Source: Xestospongia bergquistia (lineage: Eukaryota > Porifera > Demospongiae > Haplosclerida > Petrosiidae). From it: a DNA stretch of 64,000 bases. The position numbers and the translations under genes were made by a program. Each line of letters starts with the position of its first letter. The first letter of the stretch is position 1. Of this stretch, positions 1 to 11,253 are shown piece after piece. The notes under the pieces were generated by a model that worked only from the letters and a program-made list of their open reading frames with translations, searched no databases and was not told where the DNA came from. The stretch is taken from assembly GCA_963965975.1 (NCBI GenBank), contig OZ014411.1:11043501-11107500 (forward strand), read 5' to 3'.

Positions 1-632
1 TTTCCCTTTCACTCAAGTTTTAAATCATCTTGAGGTAAATAAATGACTACCTGTAACAGATCCCTCAATGCTAGCTACCTTTCTCTTACAGTACATGTCA
101 ATTTATTATAGAATACCATCTTTTAAAGTCTTGAACTTATATTGTCTTTGATTGTCTCAAACTTCACTGCACCTTAAATTGCAAATGCAGATTTTTGAGC
201 CACACCCACTCTAATTATTCAACTTATGGCTGTGTGTATGTGTAACTGTCTTTATACAGAGTTAAAGGACTCAGTTATGTTATCATTTCTAATTTAGACA
301 TTGTATCAATTTTATACAATTTTTAGAAGAGAACCATATTAAAGATTAAGCCTACTATTGAAGCTTTGTCAAATTTGTTTTTTCTTGCTTTGTATGACTG
401 ATTCCAACTGTACAACACCCACACATGTCTTATAAACATTCATGGTAAGTGCAAACAGTCTGTTTGGAAGTTAAAGTGTCCAACTAGTCCTTGGGAAGTA
501 GTACCTGTTATTGAGTTAAGCCTTAAAACTAGCTGTACCTTTTGTAATCTGACATGAGGTCTATGATAAAGGTTCCTTTCAGTGGTTTAATTCCCACCTA
601 AGTAATGCCTCTTGGGAGATTTTGTAGTAGAT
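1..632. other. no gene seen
   Basis: This is AT-rich sequence with frequent stops in every frame. I see no exon-like stretch, RNA gene or repeat here that I can support. Confidence 0.5.
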
Positions 633-704
633 ATTTACTAAATACAGGTATTGAACTCTTGACCTTATGTAGACACCACTCTACCAACTGAGCTACTTTC
701 ATCC
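633..704 (-). repeat. tRNA-like SINE head or tRNA pseudogene
   Basis: Read on the minus strand, the segment begins GGATGAAAGTAGCTCAG and contains an A-box-like TAGCTCAGTTGG. About 35 nt further on it has a B-box-like AGTTCAATACC. Order and spacing match the internal RNA polymerase III promoter of a tRNA. The 3' acceptor-stem side does not pair cleanly with the 5' end, so this is more likely the head of a tRNA-derived SINE, or a dead tRNA copy, than a working tRNA. The body probably continues to lower coordinates (about 560-632). I did not find a second copy by eye in this window. Confidence 0.55.
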
Positions 705-1754
705 TAAAACCCAACTCTTAGCATACAATAATTATTTTATTTTATTTATTGTGATAAAAGGAAAAATACCTATTAAAAATTATAATTCAGTTTGTTTTGT
801 GGTTGGCATATCTGATTCCAACTTTTTTCTCATAGGATTGATCTACGAGAAAAAGTTGGAGAAGAACAGACACTGTCAATTTCATTTGAAGTATCTATTT
901 ATACATTGTCTTAACAGCTCTGAGCTTAATACATGTAATAATATTGACAGTGTAAACTTCAAAGAAGTTAGGGTGCAAATCTATAACATTATATTGCATT
1001 GTGTGGTTAGAGACCACTGTCAAAATATCACACCCAGAAGGTTACAAGTTGTTTTGACAGCTGTCTTTGTGTCTTTAGTATAATATAATTCAGCTTACTT
1101 TGTGTTGTTGAGATGTTCTTATTAACTTTAGGGAATTGTGTACTACAATAGTACAATAGCCATAGTATTGTAGTACAACAGTACAATATAGTACAATAGT
1201 ACAATGTAGTACTATAGTTTAATGATAGGTATGACCAAATATGGTCAAAATCTTTTTTACCACCTTATGTTGTTTCCTCTGTCATATTAATATTCAAAAG
1301 TCTCCACTGCTAATTTTAATTAAGTTGATCCATCTAATGTCTACTTACATTATGTGATGGATTTGTGAACATTGTTTGTTTTAGTGGTAATGATTATCAC
1401 AATTATTGTCCATCCTTTAATACCAAGCATTTTAATGTGAGGTAACTACTGAACAGTGTAGCAAAATCTCACCTTAGTTTCAATGTGTGTGTGTGTATGT
1501 GTGTGTAGTTTGATCATATTTAGGAATGTAATGATTATTCTAAATGATGTGTATACGATGTCAAGCAATGTAAGATCAAAGACTAAGTACACAATAATTA
1601 TACTACAAATACTAGAATTTACTTTATCTTGGATAGACTAAAGAAAGAGATCAAAGTTACATTTTTCATTAAATCTAAATAATCACTTAGTCTCTATCCA
1701 AGTTTTCTGAGAAAGAAAGGAACACCTGGACATATAAAAAAAAGCTAACTGTCT
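705..1754. other. non-coding, with low-complexity patches
   Basis: No convincing gene is present. Positions 1141-1216 are built from repeats of the motif AGTACAAT and its inverted relatives. Positions 1484-1507 are a TG microsatellite. The 110-codon open frame at 751-1083 shows no recognisable domain, and its composition matches the surrounding AT-rich DNA. Confidence 0.5.
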
Positions 1755-2640
1755 GGCTCCTCTAGTCTTCTGTTATAAGATCTACTATACATGTTGTTGT
1801 AGTGTCTGTTGAAATAAGAATACTTTTAAAAATTTACTTTCAGCTGAACAAATAAAGGGACCTTCCTCGTATATATAAGAAAATAATTATTTGTTTTTGA
1901 AATAGTATGGTCTTTTACAGAAACTACAATATGTTTTTATTGTGAATAAAACCAATAGACAATAAATATTACCTGAATAATTATTATAGTCATGTCAAAA
2001 ATTAGAATTGTTGAATATCTTTTGTGATATAAATCATTGTGTAATCATAACATAGTGTTTACAATATTCTTTTCAATATCATCACTGGATATTGACACTA
2101 AGATAATATATTTCAAATGAAATGAGATATTTTATAGCACATATGGAAAGACCAAGTTTACCATACCTACATGTATAATCAATAATTATGTTATTATATA
2201 CAATATATTTATTTTAGCAGTATTGTTATGTTGTCATTATCTCTTGTAGTTTGTAACAAATGGATCCATGAGAGAGGACAAGAATTTAGATATCCATGTG
2301 GACTCAGTCGTGATGAGTAGTAAAGATTTAACTGATATTTTTAATGTTATGATGTACCATTCATTAATTTCTCTAATGTTTTAATTTTGTTATTTAGTTT
2401 GTTTGATTTCATTCTTAAACATCATTTTTTTCCATGTTGAGTCAAACTAACTTGTCATTGAATGTTTATTGTACTAGAATAGGTTTCTTCAATTGCATAT
2501 TATTACCTCTACCAAGCAGAAACATATTTTTGAAGCATTCTATTAAACTCATTGTTGAAATATCACAACAAAAAATTAGGGCCACCTACACATTCATTTA
2601 TTTTTATATATACTGCAGATTTTGTCTTCATGCTCTTGTG
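1755..2640 (+). repeat. segmental duplication, left copy
   Basis: About 850 bp here match 62045-62850 in the same orientation with only scattered differences and small indels. Both copies contain the same last exon of a prolyl 4-hydroxylase gene near their middle, with its acceptor. The upstream exons of that gene are present only near the right copy. Homology after about 2600 continues in the right-hand region in inverted orientation (see 62860-64000). Confidence 0.8.
2250..2320 (+). pseudogene. orphan last exon of prolyl 4-hydroxylase alpha
   Basis: After an acceptor (TTGTAG), an open stretch ends in TAG and encodes VCNKWIHERGQEF followed by RYPCGLSRDE. This matches the extreme C-terminus of prolyl 4-hydroxylase alpha subunits, which typically read SNKWIHERGQEF then RRPC. 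The same exon lies at 62512-62582. No partner exons for the catalytic core are visible upstream within 1-2249, so this copy is probably a duplicated fragment and not the end of an active gene. It could instead be used by a gene that begins outside the window. Confidence 0.7.
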
Positions 2641-2649
2641 GGACGAACG

Positions 2650-3030
2650 TATTAACGATACTTATGAATTTGATTACCAATATCAACGCGCTTACTTCCT
2701 CGAGTCTTAAACCCAACCTACCTTCTGAGTCTCCACTTCCCACCAACTCTCCAACCATCTTGCCCTCTATCTCCTCCTTTTCAACCCAATCCCCTATTAC
2801 CTCCTCAACATTCGATTTTTCCATCCAATGCCCCTAACTTGCAAGCTTGTCACTCTCTACTTCACTTGGTGACAACTTTTGGATCAATTATTTGGACTTA
2901 TACACTAAAAATGTTGCTAGGTTAGTTAAATCATCTTCAGTGTGTTCTGGTGCCATTAAGATATCCATAATCTTTAGACTACCATTATCAATTCAAGCTA
3001 CTGTATATCCTAATGCCTCCATTACTCCTT
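2650..3030 (+). mobile_element. LINE fragment (Ser/Thr/Pro-rich ORF1-like region)
   Basis: The plus strand encodes a run rich in Ser, Pro and Thr (2622-2837) whose base composition (CT-rich, with CCA/TCC/ACC codons) resembles the low-complexity part of the LINE at 59950-60540. The stretch just before it, around 2600-2690, is shared with 63480-63625 on the opposite strand. I read it as a short decayed LINE piece. No endonuclease or reverse transcriptase motif is visible. Confidence 0.4.
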
Positions 3031-4299
3031 AAATACACTTATATTATGCACATGTCAAGATTGATTCTTGAATGAGCTTGTGCAAATATATAATTAATCT
3101 CAGACCTACATGTATATGTACTTGTATGTAACTGTCATTGTTATATTTTTAACAGATTTGGACTACTAAGACAACACTGGACCATATGTTTTAGAAGCAA
3201 ACTGACCCTACACCATCACTAACTTCATTACTATCATAAGATGAATAAGTTTGAGTGTTGTTCTGGAACATTCCAATATTGTTCCAGGTGACACCATATT
3301 TTCTCTTTTGCTTAAAGTATTTATTGTTTTCATCCCATTCATTTAGGCAATATTGTGTCCTCTATCATTGCTTTACTAGACTTAGCAGAGTGTTCAAATG
3401 ACACTTCAAGGTTATTATAATTTTACTGTTTATATATAATTATCATGTAAATTATACTGCATGTAACGAGATTGATGAATCCTGTGTTTATGAAGCTGTT
3501 TGATATAATTATTTATCATTAGTTGCTTAAACATATTAGAATTTGATTGTCATATCATTTGTTTTGTTGTTAAAATATCCTCAGTGAAATCTACAATCAA
3601 GTCCAGACATTTTTTTCATATCTACCTCATCAGATTAGAAAATAATTGTTTTTATATCTTTCCAAATCATCACTTCACTTGTTTTTTTCCATAATTTATT
3701 TTCTTATACTTTATTGAAATAGGACAAGCACTATTATTAAAATGACAATAGATGTTATTAATGTTGTTATAATGCATATTAATTGATTTTATTTTAACTG
3801 CATGTACTTTCCTAAATGTCACCTAGTGTGCTAACTGGTTTGTTAGTCTAACAAAGTTATTAACCTTTCATTGTGGACTTTAACATACATAGTGATCATT
3901 ATGACATGTTGTATTTGTTAGAAGGTCATCTATTGTTTCAAGTACAGGTGCTGATAGGAACTTGACAAATTATTTAAGTACTTTACAGCTGTCTTCTAAT
4001 TTCCTTCAACTCTGCTATATATATATATATATAGTGGTAGAGAAAGGTAATCTCTTTTAAAGTGAAAGATGAGACCTTGCTACTTACAAGAAAGTTTGTA
4101 TAACCTGCTGTTTCATTTAAAACAACCATTTCTTCTCTTAAAATAATCAAAATGATGTCCATGCTGTTAAAGGAAACCTTACTAATTTAATTTTAGACTT
4201 TCATAGTGATAATGAGATTATAAGATTAATTAATAACTGAAAATAATTTTGAATTATTTTAGATAACGAATAATAAAGTGTTTAAACCGGAAATGAATA
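3031..4299. other. no gene seen
   Basis: This is AT-rich DNA without a supportable exon. A short TA microsatellite lies at 4016-4033. Confidence 0.5.
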
Positions 4300-4711
4300 T
4301 CAAACATTAAAACGTACACATACACAAATTTTTAATCTCTTTTTGCTTTTCTTGTTATCAATGATAGAGTCAGAATCAGCTGGTTTCTTAGGACTTAGTT
4401 GTTTTGTACAGCTCTGTTTATGACGACTTGAAACATTAATAACAGAAGTTGTAATCAAAGAAATTACACTGAACTCTATGAGTATCAATCATTCTAGGTG
4501 GAGAGCTACGTTTGGGACAATGTCTCAGACTAACAGTTGAGTCTGTGGTGATAACCTTGAGAGTGACATTAAGAGACTCCATTGATACAGTAGTAGTGGC
4601 AATGATAGTAATAGATATTGTTTCAAATGGTCTACAAGATTGTAGTACAGTTCGTATTAGAAAATTAATATAGTGAAAAATTTCAGATCTTTCTTGATGA
4701 ATTTTCTGCAA
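4300..4711 (-). pseudogene. possible exon fragment, paralogous to 18950-19090
   Basis: On the minus strand the segment around 4340-4440 encodes SRHKQSCTKQLSPKKP followed by ADSDSIIDNKK. The region at 18950-19050 has nearly the same nucleotide sequence, including the run that encodes the ADSDSI motif. The two were therefore once the same exon. Upstream, to 4711, a Thr/Ser-rich frame is open but in a different register, so an intron or frameshift would be needed to join them. I do not recognise the family. The strongly shared peptide and the absence of stops in it suggest former coding function, perhaps a cytoplasmic tail. Confidence 0.35.
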
Positions 4712-5984
4712 TTTTTGATCTTTTATACACAGTTCTTATTTGAGATAACAGCCTCCAACTCTTACAGACAGTAAGACAATTGGTGAGATCAATTGGAGAG
4801 CAGAGATAGTGATACTTTAATAAATTGAACACCAACAGATGTGAATGGGAGAAATGTTCGTGTAATAAGATGTAATAAGGAAGAGGTCTCCTAAATACAT
4901 GTGGACTTGACTATAAATAGTAAACATATTACATGTAAAAAAATTACATCTTAACATAGCATACTCTACCTTAAGACCACAGCAAACATGGGTGAGTTCT
5001 ATAATTGTATTGTTGGTGAGTTGATGTGAAAGAGATAAAGGAGGAAAGTCAATTTCTCCTATTGCAAAGAAGAGTGTCTACAACAACAAGAATAGTTTCG
5101 TAAGAAAGAGGGAGAGAGAGTTAAAGTGAGTAGATTCAGACTTGATGCTCTCTCTAAAGACTTATTCAATCACTTCCATCTTTCTATCAACTCAATTGTC
5201 ACCTACATCTTCTTCGTTACCAGTCTTCTTTTCATATCACTTACTATAATCTCAAGCTGATCAACAAGTTCCAATGTCACAGTGTCCATTCCTTCGTCTT
5301 CCTCTTCCTTCTCTTACATCCTTTCTGTCTCCTCACCAGTAACACCTCATCTTCTGACATCTTCAATTTCCATGTACTCACAGTGTCTATAGGAGGCGTG
5401 GATTTGAGGGTGCAGTTAATGAAAGTTGACTAATTCTTCATGAGGTATTTTCTGAGTGACTATGATACAATACTAATGACAATGATGACAATACTAACAA
5501 ATACAATGGATAAATGGATTGATAAATGGATGAATTATTGAATGAATGAACTAATTTAATAAAATTAATGGATTAATATCTAAATGGATGCATAAGTCAT
5601 ATTAATGGACAGATAGTCTACCTTTCATTATATTAAACAAATCATGACTTCATGTATTACAATGTTGCTTGTTAATAACATGACTCCTCCTTCTTTGGCT
5701 CCATCCACTGCCTTACTAGTCCTCTGTTCGTGTTCTCTGTCCAAAGCAATGAATATTATTAAAGTAGGTAGTTTCTGATGAGTTTATGCCAACCACTGTA
5801 TACATGAGGTCTGACTGGGACATGGAGAAACTAAGTCTCTTAAGTGTTAGATCTAAAATGACCTGATATTGATATTTCACTTAATGTTTCTCTTTTGATT
5901 ACCACCACTAAAGTGACAACTGAATGAGTGATAGAGAGAAAGAGAGAGGCATAAATTATTCCTATTATAAAAATTATATATAGA
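4712..5984. other. no clear gene; shared and open stretches noted
   Basis: A segment near 4795-4850 is also found near 10460-10520 (shared run around AATAAATTGAACACCA), so this is duplicated DNA. Positions 5127-5265 stay open on the plus strand with a hydrophobic, membrane-helix-like run, but the frame then breaks and no family is recognisable. I do not call a gene. Confidence 0.4.
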
Positions 5985-6205
5985 ATTTAAACCATGTTAT
6001 ATCACACTTAGATCTTATTATATTGTAAAGGACACATTTATATAGAGTAATAATAGCACCATAAGTGTGAAAACAAACAACAATAGAGTAAAAAATGTAA
6101 ACTTTGCATTCAATACACTTAGAATTTATACTTTGTTATATCACACTTACATCCTATTATATTGTAAAGGACACATTTAGATGATGAGTAATGACCTTTT
6201 AAATT
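5985..6205 (+). repeat. two diverged satellite-family units
   Basis: Two units about 138 bp apart start at the shared word TTATATCACACTTA (about 5998 and 6136). Each runs through a C(T)TATTATATTGTAAAGG block, then a GGACACATTT block. The first unit continues to an AAACAA...ATAGAGTAAA block. The same order of blocks, at the same spacing, builds the main satellite array at 34834-47366 and the repeats at 14540-15220. Confidence 0.55.
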
Positions 6206-7000
6206 CTAGTAATGACTTCTTATGTTCATTTAATGATGTAGAAGTTTAACTAAAAGATAATAAAAGTATTACAGAAGGTTTTAACTTTAAAATATAACAT
6301 AATCATAAAGACTTGCAAAGTTATAAAGCTTTAGCTAAATAAAGATAACACTAGCAATAAATCTAATTATTAATATAACTGTCAAAGTGTTATTATTAAT
6401 AGCATGTTACTATTTATAGCACAGATACATGGTATACAGTACAAATTTAAGGAGATCAGACATATATGTGTTATTGGTGTGCATAAACATGGATATTTAA
6501 CAATGGAGTATATAGACTGTATACTTTAGAGCTGGGAAAGTGGAAAAGAGAGAGAGAATACAAGTTAATTTGCTTGTATTTGTTGTTAGGGTTGATAATA
6601 AAGGCTAAAGAGATCATCAATTAACATTTAATGATCATTATAACAGTAATATCACTGAAGATAACTTCATAACTATTAGTTTGTAGTTATACATGTAATA
6701 TACATATATATTAGTTGATAAATAATTACTGTTTAATGTTCTCTTATATTTCTTTCTACAGATCTCATATCATCATATTCTCTATTTATCCATTCATTTT
6801 TTAATTCTCTCGGTCTTTCAGCTAAGGCTATTGAGTTAAGAGGGTAGACACACCCACTAATATGTCCACACTAACAACAAAGGAAGCCCTGTCAATAAAA
6901 CATTATATTATAAGAGAAGTATTATCAATGGAGGTCAGTTATTACATGTAGTATTAGTATTAATGATTTAGAACACACATTACAATATACTATATATTGC
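6206..7000. other. no gene seen
   Basis: This is AT-rich non-coding DNA with no exon, RNA gene or repeat that I can support. Confidence 0.5.
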
Positions 7001-7236
7001 TGTGTATTGTAAATATAATAATATAAGTAACTGTTATATTTGTTTATCTCATCATTGATCTTAGTACATATTCATAGTAACTGAGGGTGTCCATATTACA
7101 ATATCATATCATATATATTATTATATATTCATAGTCACTATGGGAATATATATATATATTTATTACTAGTCAGTAGTCACATGATCTATGAATATTATGT
7201 TCAATGTTAATTACTTGTTTACAGTAACATCAAACT
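7001..7236 (+). repeat. LTR-like direct repeat, left copy
   Basis: This stretch of about 236 bp begins TGTGTATT and recurs at 8492-8734 with small indels, including the block GTTTATCTCATCATTGATC and an internal TA run. The two copies flank about 1.25 kb without coding capacity, an arrangement like a terminal-repeat retrotransposon in miniature or a solo duplication. Confidence 0.5.
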
Positions 7237-7609
7237 TGTACTTGACTTTATAAATTATAAGAGTATGATTTCTGATTCTTTCTTTCACAAATAGAACTAC
7301 AGCCACTCCTATACTAGCAAACTTGTATTAATGACAGTGATCATTATAGTACAAATATCAAATGTGTAAAAATGGATGTTCTTGTTAGTATTATAAATTA
7401 TAGTAATAAGTATTAATTGTGACTAACTTATTTTATTGATTTAATTTTAGTCAATTCATTATATCTATAGCTATTAAGTATAATTCCTGGATACTAAGAA
7501 CTATCAAATATTATGAACTATTGACTAGATCCATTTATATTAAACTAGTATATTAAAGTATATGAAAATTTTATTATTATAATTATCAGAGATACATATA
7601 TGATTCTAT

Positions 7610-8150
7610 GATATCTTAAGGACCATCCCATGTGTCAAAGATCTCAAACTATACTGTATTAAGTGATATGTATTCTTCTATGACATCCTATGACCATGAC
7701 AATATGTATGTCTCAGGATAATTTGTAATAGGTGATAAGGGATCCTCCCATTGTATAACAATGACCATCACAGAATGTCCTAAGCATCTTGGGATACTTT
7801 GTGTTAGGGGATCTAAAGCTTCTATGGCATCTTCAGGACCATATATATCCCAGGATGTACTAGGGATCCTAAGATACACTCTACTATAGGGGATTTACAT
7901 CTTTCTATGGTACACTAAGGACTACTCCATTATGTTCCAGGCATCCCAGGGTACTCTGTATTAAGGGATAATGATCCTTTCCTATATTCTAAAGATCATT
8001 CCAGATTGATGCAAGCATTCTAGGGCATGAAATGAAATACTACACTTAGGACCATCCTACATGGACATAAGTGTATCCTAGGTTATTTACACAAAGAGCC
8101 TCATAGTATTTTCATGACCATCCTTAAATGTACCAAGGTTAAACATGCAT
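7610..8150. repeat. decayed minisatellite, period about 71 bp
   Basis: About eight units can be picked out by the recurring word GGACCATCC or a relative, at 7621, 7692, 7763, 7837, 7920, 7994, 8050 and 8116. Between these, the words CAGGATACTCTGTATTA and TTCTATGGCATCCTA recur in degraded form. Spacing is mostly 66-83 bp. The short minus-strand open frame inside (7688-7879) is an effect of the repeat and not a gene. Confidence 0.6.
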
Positions 8151-8491
8151 TATTTATTATTTTCCATGGCTTGACACAATTCTAATAAACTCAACTTATT
8201 TCTGATTATGGCTACAATAAATGCAATAAATGCTAAACCTGTCTGATGTCTCAATATGTTGATAATCAGACACAGTTCGTATTACTATTATAATTTTAGA
8301 AGCAATCTATACTCATGTTACTACAAAATGCTCAAACTATAACTCCTATTATATATATATATATATATATATTATTGTTAGAACAACTGTATATATCTGA
8401 AGTCTTTAACTTATATTAACATCTCAATTGATGTCTATCGCCATTACAAAATTTTTAAATTCTTAATGTACATAATAAACTAAACTTACTA

Positions 8492-8734
8492 TGTGTATTA
8501 AAATAATATATAAATAACAGTTATATTTTGTTTATCTCATCATTGATCTTAGTACATATTCATAGTGACTGAGGGTGTCTATATTACAATATCTAGTTCA
8601 TTTATCATATCATATATATTATTATATATTCATAGTCACTATGGGAATATATATATATATATATTTATTACTAGTCATGTGATCCATAAATATCATGTTC
8701 AATGTTAATTACTTGTTTACAGTAAAATCAAACT
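8492..8734 (+). repeat. LTR-like direct repeat, right copy
   Basis: This is the partner of 7001-7236 and begins with the same TGTGTATT and ends in the same CAAACT. It carries an extra TAGTTCATTTATC insertion and a longer TA run relative to the left copy. Confidence 0.5.
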
Positions 8735-8736
8735 AA

Positions 8737-8880
8737 AGATAAACAAACTTTTACTGAATAGTATACTGACTTACACAAGGACAATATACAATGTTATACA
8801 AACTTTTACTGAATAGTATACTGACTTATACAAAGACAACACATAACAAACAAGTATACTGATTTATACAAAAATAATAC
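8737..8880 (+). repeat. short tandem repeat, about 52-62 bp units
   Basis: Two to three imperfect units share the words AAACTTTTACTGAATAG and TATACTGACTTA. No coding potential is seen. Confidence 0.5.
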
Positions 8881-8929
8881 GCTTACTTATTTATAATAAT
8901 AACCAAAGTGGACAGAGATTGTGGGTGTG

Positions 8930-9325
8930 TCAATAATTTAGGTACCTTGATGAAATGTTTTGTTTTATCCAGTCCTCTGGAAAACAAAGATAACGAAAAT
9001 CCAAAATAATTAAATGAAATAGAGAAGAGTTAAATAGTCCAGTAACCTTCTGATTGTGTGCATGTGCAAAAGAGATATAATGATTGTAAGTGATTTCATG
9101 CTTGAAGGCAATATAAGGTGTTGTCATAGCAACCATACTGACCTGGTGAGTTGATACGTGTTGTAATAGTCTCTTCACTGATAATTGTAACAAATTGTTT
9201 ATACTATAAGTCATAAGAGAGGATGTACCACAAGCTGTACTATTAATAGTTGAGAACATCACTAGAATAAAAATACAAATACAAATATGTATCTTAGTTA
9301 ATATGTAATGATCAATGGACATCAC
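8930..9325 (-). CDS. possible exon(s), product unknown
   Basis: The minus strand is open for 131 codons, long for this AT-rich sequence. Near its start lies a hydrophobic run (HICICIFILVMF) that could be a signal peptide or membrane helix. An acceptor (TTTTTATTCTAG) directly before the second Met and a donor (CACCAG then GTCAGT) after the motif LLQHVSTHQ would delimit an exon of about 115 nt. No domain is recognised and no neighbour supports a function. It may be a chance open frame. Confidence 0.2.
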   Translation of the reverse strand: MMSIDHYILTKIHICICIFILVMFSTINSTACGTSSLMTYSINNLLQLSVKRLLQHVSTHQVSMVAMTTPYIAFKHEITYNHYISFAHAHNQKVTGLFNSSLFHLIILDFRYLCFPEDWIKQNISSRYLNY

Positions 9326-10886
9326 TAATATATAATAACCTTATCTATAATTCTCTCTATATGTCCATCATCCATCCACCCATCTACTCACATAATTGTT
9401 TCAAATTTCCTAGATATGTGTCCTGATAAAAACAAAACATAACATCAATATTTGAGATGATAAGTTTGTCCAGTGGGTGTGGCATCATATCAAAAACATT
9501 GAGCACCTCTTCAGCTGTAAAAGTAGTCTAGACATTAAAAATATTAAAAGATTCTTCCACTCACTTTAAAAAAGCTACATTCATACCTTGACAACATTTA
9601 GCAACTTCTACACTAGTGAATGTCAGGAAACATTATCTTTATTAACCTTGCTAAGACACCATGCTTTCTAAAGGACTTTGAACACATTAATGGATGTACA
9701 CACTATATGGGAAGAAATCCTATCTTGTGATCATTTAGAGCTGTAGTAAGTGGAACACTAACCTCATGTGAACATATCCCCTATGAATAAGACAATATAG
9801 GTCATATTGTGTTGTGTTATATTAATTTATATAATTGACTTTACACTTTTTTTGAAGACAATAAGGAACAGTTTCTTTACTGTTGAGAAGTGTTCTCATC
9901 CAAAAGAATTCTATATGGTAAATAAATTTTCAATGACAACAATTAATCCACATTCCTATACTGTTATGTTTTCAATCCCAATTCCTATAATACTCCATTC
10001 CACAGTCTTCATACCATTCAAACCTCATTTAATACTAGTACATTCCTTTCTAAAGTCTTCATTCCCAAGACTAAAGAAATGAATTTTTCAATCTGTTTAA
10101 GATTTTTATCTTGTAAATGTATTATCAGAAACATCATATCGCCATACCAACACTCTCCCAGCAATGATCTATGATGAGTTAATTTTACATTAATTTAGGA
10201 GGAATCACAAAGTCTCTAAAATATACCTTTTACTTCTCAACTTCTACAAGGTCATCCAGTAACCTGTTCAATAATCATACCACAGCTTGTTCCCCTTCTT
10301 TTTAGAACTAAGAGGTAACAGAAATGAAGAGAGAATACATATGAAAAGAGAGTGAAAATGTGGACAATAGAAATAGGAATTAAAGCAGACTTCTAATACT
10401 CCTTCAATTAACTATTAATAATTGTAATTCTTCTACTCACTTAATTAGGAATAAACAAACAAGGAGCAGAGATAGTGCTACTTCAATAAATTGAACACCA
10501 GCGGATGTGAACAGGGGACATGCATTTTTTTAACTCTTAACAAACTCTCAGACAAATGTGTGAGAGCCAACAAGACTTGTCATATCTAGTAAACAATATA
10601 TAGAAGTAAAACGTTTATCATTCTATTCTACTTAATCATACCTCTAATACATAGGATATCTATTACTAAGATAAATATGACATTTAATCAAATCTGATTG
10701 TTCCAACTGAAAAGATGACTTGTTCTAAAAAAAGAATATATTTTATTATAATCTATTACAATAGATATTATCTACTAATATATTCAACATAGTGAGTACA
10801 CAGTTCTATAACATGTTGAGCACTTCAATATAATATATAGCAGACATTTCATTATAATAATTATGTGTATTACTGTAACTTAATAC
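9326..10886. other. no gene seen
   Basis: No supportable gene is present. Positions 10460-10520 repeat sequence seen near 4795-4850, which indicates an old duplication. Confidence 0.5.
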
Positions 10887-10962
10887 CTGACTCATATTCA
10901 ATATCTAACTCATATTCAATATCTGACTCATATTCAAAATATCTGACTCATATTCAAAGTGT
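10887..10962 (+). repeat. four-unit minisatellite
   Basis: Four tandem units of 18-20 bp read CTGACTCATATTCAATAT with small changes. The open frame that spans them is a by-product of the repeat. Confidence 0.75.
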
Positions 10963-11058
10963 TTCTTTTGAAACTAAACGAAGTCATCTTTTTACACAGA
11001 TTCGTTCAAATTCTACTCTAACCATGTCCTCCATATTGGATACTAAAGTACTTTCTCT

Positions 11059-11253
11059 TTAAGTCTGTCTTTCATCTGGATAAAGTTTTTCTATAAATTG
11101 TTGTTCTATTACTGCATTGTATCTGAGCTCAGCAAAATCCAGCAATAAATATTTCTTCAAACAATTTACAACATCAAAGTAATGTGTGAAGGGCTTTCTG
11201 ATATTGTGACCAGATTTCATCTTGACCTGGGATGCTGGGAGGAGTATGATCAA
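11059..11253 (-). CDS. possible terminal exon, product unknown
   Basis: The minus strand encodes a protein-like stretch with balanced composition, containing KSGHNIRKPFTHYFDVV and ending FIEKLYPDERQT before TAA. An acceptor-like CATCCCAG precedes it at about 11216. Charged and hydrophobic residues alternate as in a helical protein, unlike the poly-Asn/Lys/Ile translation of nearby non-coding DNA. I do not recognise the family and see no neighbouring exon. It could be a real last exon or a pseudogene scrap. Confidence 0.3.
   Translation of the reverse strand: MIILLPASQVKMKSGHNIRKPFTHYFDVVNCLKKYLLLDFAELRYNAVIEQQFIEKLYPDERQT

Noticed and set aside
751..1083. 110-codon plus-strand frame
   Set aside because: There is no domain, splice context or protein-like composition beyond that of the surrounding AT-rich DNA.
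8930..9325. Secreted peptide gene
   Set aside because: The hydrophobic run could be a signal peptide, but no mature domain, cysteine pattern or neighbour supports this; it is kept only as a low-confidence possible exon.
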